Shown here: positions 6,822-9,994 of the stretch, piece after piece
How positions within the stretch are numbered: position 1 is the stretch's first letter
Layout: every line of letters begins with the position of its first letter
Assembly (NCBI GenBank): GCA_947289115.1
Contig: CAMYPG010000013.1
Location: 1 to 9,994, forward strand
Source of the DNA: an uncultured Gardnerella sp.
Lineage (GTDB): Bacteria; Actinomycetota; Actinomycetes; Actinomycetales; Bifidobacteriaceae
DNA: 9,994 bases
Direction: 5' to 3'
Notes under the pieces: generated by a model
Seen by the model: the letters and a program-made list of their open reading frames with translations, nothing else
What the model was told of the DNA's origin: nothing
Databases searched by the model: none
Translations under genes and position numbers: made by a program

Positions 6822-8558
6822 TTATCCGCGAACGGTTGCTTGCGACTTGTGTGTGCGCAAAATAGACACGCATAGCAGTGCAATAACCACGATTGCAGCT
6901 ACGACTTGCGCCGAAATCGTTTCAACGTACGGATAGAATCCAAGCCAATCGTTAGTTGGCAAGCCTTGAATATAAACCCCAGCGAGCGCATCACCCTCTA
7001 TAAGCGCGTGCACGCCTCCGCCAGCAAAAATCACCACTAGGATACACATTAGAGCGCTGGTTCCTGTAAAGAATGGGCGAATTGGTATGCGAACGGATGC
7101 GAAGCGAATTAGCAGGAAGATTACAACCAAAACAGCGGCTGCAGCTACAAACCCGCCCCAGATCATGGAGTCTGCTCCACTTGATACAGCAAAAATCGCT
7201 TGATAGAAGATTACAGTTTCTGCACCTTCGCGAAACACTGCTAAGAAGCTTAGCAGCGCTAGAGAAATCAGGCTTCCTTTAGAAACTGCTGCTGTCGTTT
7301 GGTTGCGAATATACTCGTTCCAAGCTTGCACAGAAGATCTTGAAATCATCCAATTGCTTGTGTACAGCAGCATAAGCATTGCGAACAGGGCTACAACGCC
7401 TTCCGTAATCTCTTGCTGCGGACCAGAACCGTTAAACAACAATCCAAAAAGCGCAGCAACAATAAGCGAAGCTATGATTCCTGCAACAAGCCCCATGTAA
7501 ATGTACTTAACCATGCTCTTGTGCCCAGATTTAATAAGATACGCGATTATTGCAGCCACAACCAGCAGCGCTTCCAACCCTTCGCGCAACAAGATTATAA
7601 AAGCCTGCCCAAAGGAGCTTGTTATAAATTGCATAAACGGGTTGGCGTTAGATGCCGCTCCGCCGTCTAGTTTTGCTGCATCTTCAATAAGCATTGACTT
7701 AAGATCTGTCACGAACTTTTTTGTTTGCTCAAATGTTTTGCCATTGTTCATAGCCTGCCTGCACTCTTTGAACTGGTATTCAACAGTGCTTACTCGGCTG
7801 CCGCTTATTGCGTTCATCACGTTCTTCTCAAAACCGAGCTTTTCGTAATATTGGTAGTAGGCTTCGTTTACTAAATCAACAGCTTTGGCAACTTCTTGCT
7901 TGTTTCCTTTTGCTGCTTTGTACGTTGATGCAGATTTATCGAGTATAACGTTCATTTCTCGCGCAACTTGGCTCCAAGTTCTACCATTTCGCCCAAGATT
8001 TTTCTTTTTTGCTGCATCGAGCTTTTTACGCTCTTTTGCGATTTGCGCGCGCAACTTGGCTGCGTAAACATTCGGCTTATCTAACTGCGTGTTTGCATCG
8101 AGTTGAGAAGCGGTTTGCGCAATATCTCTTTCCAGAGTAGATGCCACTTCACTAATCTGTGCGCTTTGATTTTGTTGATATACCAAAGTTTGCAGTTGCT
8201 GGAACTGGTCACTTTGCGACTGCACCTTATCTTGCCCAATTGTGTCTCTAACAACGGTTATGAAGTTTGATGCTACGTATACCGAATTGTATGCAGCTTG
8301 GAATCTGGTTGCAGCTCCTGCCATATTTGCACTATTGTATTCGTTTTTACCTTGTTCTATTTGGCTTGTAACTGCTGAAGAAACTTCTGACCAACTGTTA
8401 TAGGTTTTGTCAGCGTCAGTTGCGTAGGCTATTGTTGGTTCTCCAACTAATCCTACTAATCCGACTACTCCCATTGCACAACTTATTAAAATGCATATTG
8501 ACAACAAAAATGCCGATGCGCTCGCAACTTTCTGGCGCGCTTTTGCACACGCGTGCAT
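6822..8558 (-). CDS. FTR1-family iron permease with N-terminal extracytoplasmic domain (first gene of operon)
   Basis: This 578-residue membrane protein has two conserved iron-permease motifs, REGLE (325-329) and REGAE (443-447), in helices, as in yeast Ftr1, EfeU and FetM. Residues 1-47 are an export signal. A signal peptidase I site after AYA (45-47) is plausible, and LISC (24-27) also fits a lipobox, so processing is uncertain. Residues 48-305 form a mostly helical, Gln/Lys-rich, extracytoplasmic domain as in Campylobacter Cj1658 and FetM rather than short EfeU. About seven helices follow (about 312-340, 353-375, 386-404, 428-455, 463-484, 497-517, 549-568). The start at 8558 has GGAG 5 nt upstream. 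A stronger AAAGGAG lies 14 nt upstream, beside an out-of-frame ATG. The gene heads the iron operon and follows a putative iron-responsive operator. Function in ferrous (or P19-delivered) iron import is well supported by family and context. Confidence 0.95.
   Translation of the reverse strand: MHACAKARQKVASASAFLLSICILISCAMGVVGLVGLVGEPTIAYATDADKTYNSWSEVSSAVTSQIEQGKNEYNSANMAGAATRFQAAYNSVYVASNFITVVRDTIGQDKVQSQSDQFQQLQTLVYQQNQSAQISEVASTLERDIAQTASQLDANTQLDKPNVYAAKLRAQIAKERKKLDAAKKKNLGRNGRTWSQVAREMNVILDKSASTYKAAKGNKQEVAKAVDLVNEAYYQYYEKLGFEKNVMNAISGSRVSTVEYQFKECRQAMNNGKTFEQTKKFVTDLKSMLIEDAAKLDGGAASNANPFMQFITSSFGQAFIILLREGLEALLVVAAIIAYLIKSGHKSMVKYIYMGLVAGIIASLIVAALFGLLFNGSGPQQEITEGVVALFAMLMLLYTSNWMISRSSVQAWNEYIRNQTTAAVSKGSLISLALLSFLAVFREGAETVIFYQAIFAVSSGADSMIWGGFVAAAAVLVVIFLLIRFASVRIPIRPFFTGTSALMCILVVIFAGGGVHALIEGDALAGVYIQGLPTNDWLGFYPYVETISAQVVAAIVVIALLCVSILRTHKSQATVRG
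8443..8469 (-). repeat. 9-bp imperfect repeat in the FTR1 signal segment
   Basis: Three imperfect 9-bp units (ccaactaat, cctactaat, ccgactact) encode the VVGLVGLVG hydrophobic stretch at residues 31-39 of the export signal. Copy-number change would lengthen or shorten the signal core in frame. Confidence 0.6.
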
Positions 8559-8728
8559 AATGTCTCCATATCTCCTTTGGCTCTATCCCCCATTGAGCGC
8601 ACACAATTTTTTCTATTTTCGTTTAGTTTTAATCGTTCAAATTTTTTGGCGGCTTTTGCACGGTTTGTATTTCCGTTTTTATTCTGTTTAAAGTCGCTTC
8701 GCAAGTAACCCCATGAACATAATATCGA

Positions 8729-8749
8729 TATATCAGGTAGATTGATATA
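8729..8749. promoter_or_regulatory. Second dyad, TATATCA/TGATATA, possible operator
   Basis: Perfect 7-bp inverted arms (8729-8735, 8743-8749) surround a 7-bp spacer. It includes an ATTGATA half-site (8741-8747) like those in the upstream Fur-like dyad. On the minus strand a TATTAT hexamer (8719-8724) lies just downstream and could be a -10 element; the matching -35 is poor. A second regulator-bound promoter is possible. Confidence 0.35.
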
Positions 8750-8771
8750 GTTCAGCGCAAAAAACATGCAA

Positions 8772-8801
8772 ATATTACAAAAATGATATTGATAATGATA
8801 A
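8772..8801 (-). promoter_or_regulatory. Candidate promoter of the iron operon
   Basis: On the minus strand, TTATCA (8796-8801, 4 of 6 to the -35 consensus) and TAATAT (8772-8777) are separated by 18 bp. The -35 lies inside the GATAAT dyad, so a repressor there would block RNA polymerase. The predicted transcript starts near 8765. This is based on consensus matching by eye only. Confidence 0.4.
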
Positions 8802-8809
8802 TTATCAAT
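8788..8809. promoter_or_regulatory. Fur-box-like operator for the iron operon
   Basis: Perfect 9-bp inverted arms ATTGATAAT (8788-8796) and ATTATCAAT (8801-8809) surround GATA. A 12-bp perfect palindrome TGATAATTATCA is nested at 8796-8807. Bases 8791-8809 match the E. coli 19-bp Fur consensus at 15 of 19 positions, including its first 12. Placement upstream of an iron-import operon and over a candidate -35 supports an iron-dependent Fur-family repressor site. It does not resemble the usual DtxR/IdeR box. The regulator is not in this window. Confidence 0.6.
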
Positions 8810-9994
8810 CTTTTTGCGAATCGTATTGAGAAAAGCCAATAAGTCCAACAAACTCATTAAACATGTTTCTCATACTTTCTACAATGCGACTTTTCTTCTC
8901 AGCGCGCGCCTTAGCCGCAGCGCCAAATCTGCTCATTCTAGGCATTAAATCATTAATGTCTGTGCCAAGCTCACTCACTTCGCCAGCGCTAAAAGATTTC
9001 TCCATAAACTTGCGAGTCAAAGCATCGTTCAATCCTTCGCTTTGCACGAGTTGCTCCAAATCATGATTATACTTTTGCTCAACATACTCGCTCCAGCAAT
9101 CAACAATGCTCAACTTGTTGCCGTTAGAATCGTAAACGGTAATTGTATCGCCAGAATCCACAAGCTTATCAAGCTCATTCTCGTTAAGCTGCGCAATAAA
9201 CCCTTCAATAAGCTTCTTTTTACTACGCAACTGCGGGCTAGAGTCAACCGCAACCCTAATAGAGGCAAGAACATTTTTATCTTTACAATGCTTGCTATGG
9301 TAATGTTCTACTAACATCAAAATGTAGTCAATATTTACTTCTACTTGGCGCACAAGCTCCATCTCAAACACAACGTCATCCGTAATGTCGGCGACCTCGC
9401 CTTTTTGCTCTTTGCGCTTCCACTCTTCATGCAAATCCTGGTAATGCCCCAAGTAATCTTGCATATCGCGCTCTTTGATTATCTCGTTGCCTTCAAATTG
9501 ATCGAAAGCTTTCAGCATGTTACGCAAGCGCAAAATATTGCTAAAAAGCGATATAAACTTTTTCTGATTCTCTTCTCCAACAATGTTGAAGCCTTGCAGC
9601 GGATACTTTTCCATAAGCTCATTTACTAAATCGCTGTATCCACAACGCTCAATTCCTTTAGCATCAATATAACCGTTGTAAATCTGCTCAAACGTAGGGC
9701 ATAGCACAATACCTTGCGCATCTTTATCTCCAAAAAGAGCTACCGCTTCGTCAACTCTATAACTCAAATCCCTAAAGCACACAATGTTTCCGAATGTTTT
9801 AACGGAATTTAAGATTCGATTTGTGCGCGAAAACGCTTGAATAAGCCCGTGCATGCGAAGATTTTTATCTACCCAAAGCGTGTTCAAAGTTGTTGCATCA
9901 AAACCAGTTAGAAACATGTTGACTACAATCAAAACGTCAATTTCCTTATTTTTCATGCGAATTGAAACGTCTTTGTAATAGTTTTGGAATTTGT
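8805..9994 (-). CDS. hsdR: Type I restriction-modification system R subunit, C-terminal part (5' end outside window)
   Basis: The frame is open to the right edge (first full codon 9990-9992), giving 395 visible residues ending with TGA at 8805-8807. The sequence begins KFQNYYKDVSIRMKNKEIDV and continues with VVNMFLTGFDA and LIQAFSRTNRIL. These are motifs of the second RecA-like helicase domain (motif VI region QAFSRTNR) of HsdR, which translocates DNA by ATP hydrolysis and cleaves far from the recognition site. The remaining about 300 residues are the helical C-terminal region that contacts the methyltransferase core; a basic stretch (KARAEKKSR) lies near the end. The nuclease and first motor domain, and hsdM/hsdS, would lie beyond the window. 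The ATG at 9956 is internal, not the start. The stop codon lies within the iron-operon operator. No frameshift is seen in the visible part. Confidence 0.93.
   Translation of the reverse strand, partial: KFQNYYKDVSIRMKNKEIDVLIVVNMFLTGFDATTLNTLWVDKNLRMHGLIQAFSRTNRILNSVKTFGNIVCFRDLSYRVDEAVALFGDKDAQGIVLCPTFEQIYNGYIDAKGIERCGYSDLVNELMEKYPLQGFNIVGEENQKKFISLFSNILRLRNMLKAFDQFEGNEIIKERDMQDYLGHYQDLHEEWKRKEQKGEVADITDDVVFEMELVRQVEVNIDYILMLVEHYHSKHCKDKNVLASIRVAVDSSPQLRSKKKLIEGFIAQLNENELDKLVDSGDTITVYDSNGNKLSIVDCWSEYVEQKYNHDLEQLVQSEGLNDALTRKFMEKSFSAGEVSELGTDINDLMPRMSRFGAAAKARAEKKSRIVESMRNMFNEFVGLIGFSQYDSQKD

Larger units (their letters stand above)
8559..8804 (-). other. Leader and promoter region of the iron operon
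   Basis: This is a 246-bp gap between hsdR and FTR1. At its distal end lie the Fur-box-like dyad and a candidate promoter; a second dyad sits at 8729-8749. The rest (8559-8718) would be a 5' leader of about 160-205 nt. It is A-rich on the transcribed strand, with only weak hairpins (for example ACGG/CCGT arms around 8658-8674). No known riboswitch and no hsdR terminator were recognised. Confidence 0.5.

Noticed and set aside
8559..8718. Riboswitch in the operon leader
   Set aside because: Only short weak stems and A-rich sequence are visible. No conserved riboswitch core was recognised and no terminator/antiterminator pair could be drawn.
8486..8857. 123-codon minus-strand frame crossing the iron-operon leader
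   Set aside because: It overlaps hsdR and FTR1 at its ends, has no Shine-Dalgarno at its first ATG, and shows no recognisable protein features. Only its 3' mini-ORF is reported, as a low-interest finding.

Overview
The window looks like an AT-rich member of the Bifidobacteriaceae, most likely Gardnerella. I infer this from an LPXTG protein with Pro/Glu/Thr stalk repeats, lipoprotein signal peptides typical of monoderm bacteria, low-GC codon use and the overall style of the proteins. This is recognition by eye, not a database match.

The centre (455-8558, all on the minus strand) is one seven-gene iron-uptake operon. In transcription order it encodes an FTR1-family iron permease with an extracytoplasmic N-terminal domain, a P19/Tp34-type iron-binding lipoprotein, an eight-helix membrane protein with an FtrD-like Cys-rich C-terminal domain (DUF2318), two MacB/FtsX-type ABC permeases, their MacB/LolD-type ATPase, and an FMN-binding-domain lipoprotein. 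Gene spacing is tight: 59 bp, 114 bp, 12 bp, an 11-bp overlap, 59 bp and 56 bp. The first six genes follow the order I recall for the Campylobacter jejuni P19 locus (Cj1658 to Cj1663). That locus then has thioredoxin-like proteins, whereas this one has a predicted flavoprotein. The likely scheme is as follows. P19 captures iron outside the membrane and FTR1 carries it across. FtrD-like and FMN proteins handle extracytoplasmic electrons, and the ABC complex powers an unknown step.

The operon appears to start from a promoter inside 8559-8810. This region holds a nearly symmetrical GATAAT-rich dyad resembling a Fur box, which overlaps the stop codon of the upstream gene, and a second dyad nearer the first gene. 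The operon ends at a strong hairpin (333-376) shared with a converging gene.

Left edge (1-311, plus strand): the 3' end of an LPXTG cell-wall-anchored surface protein. Right edge (8805-9994, minus strand): the 3' part of hsdR, the type I restriction-modification motor/nuclease subunit, running off the window. No stretch over 300 bp lacks a gene.

Two sequence-level patterns cut across the genes. In-frame 9-bp tandem repeats occur in exported parts of three iron-operon proteins. Short tandem duplications of 10-15 bp include or abut the stop codons of four operon genes. No transposase, tRNA, rRNA or CRISPR array was seen.
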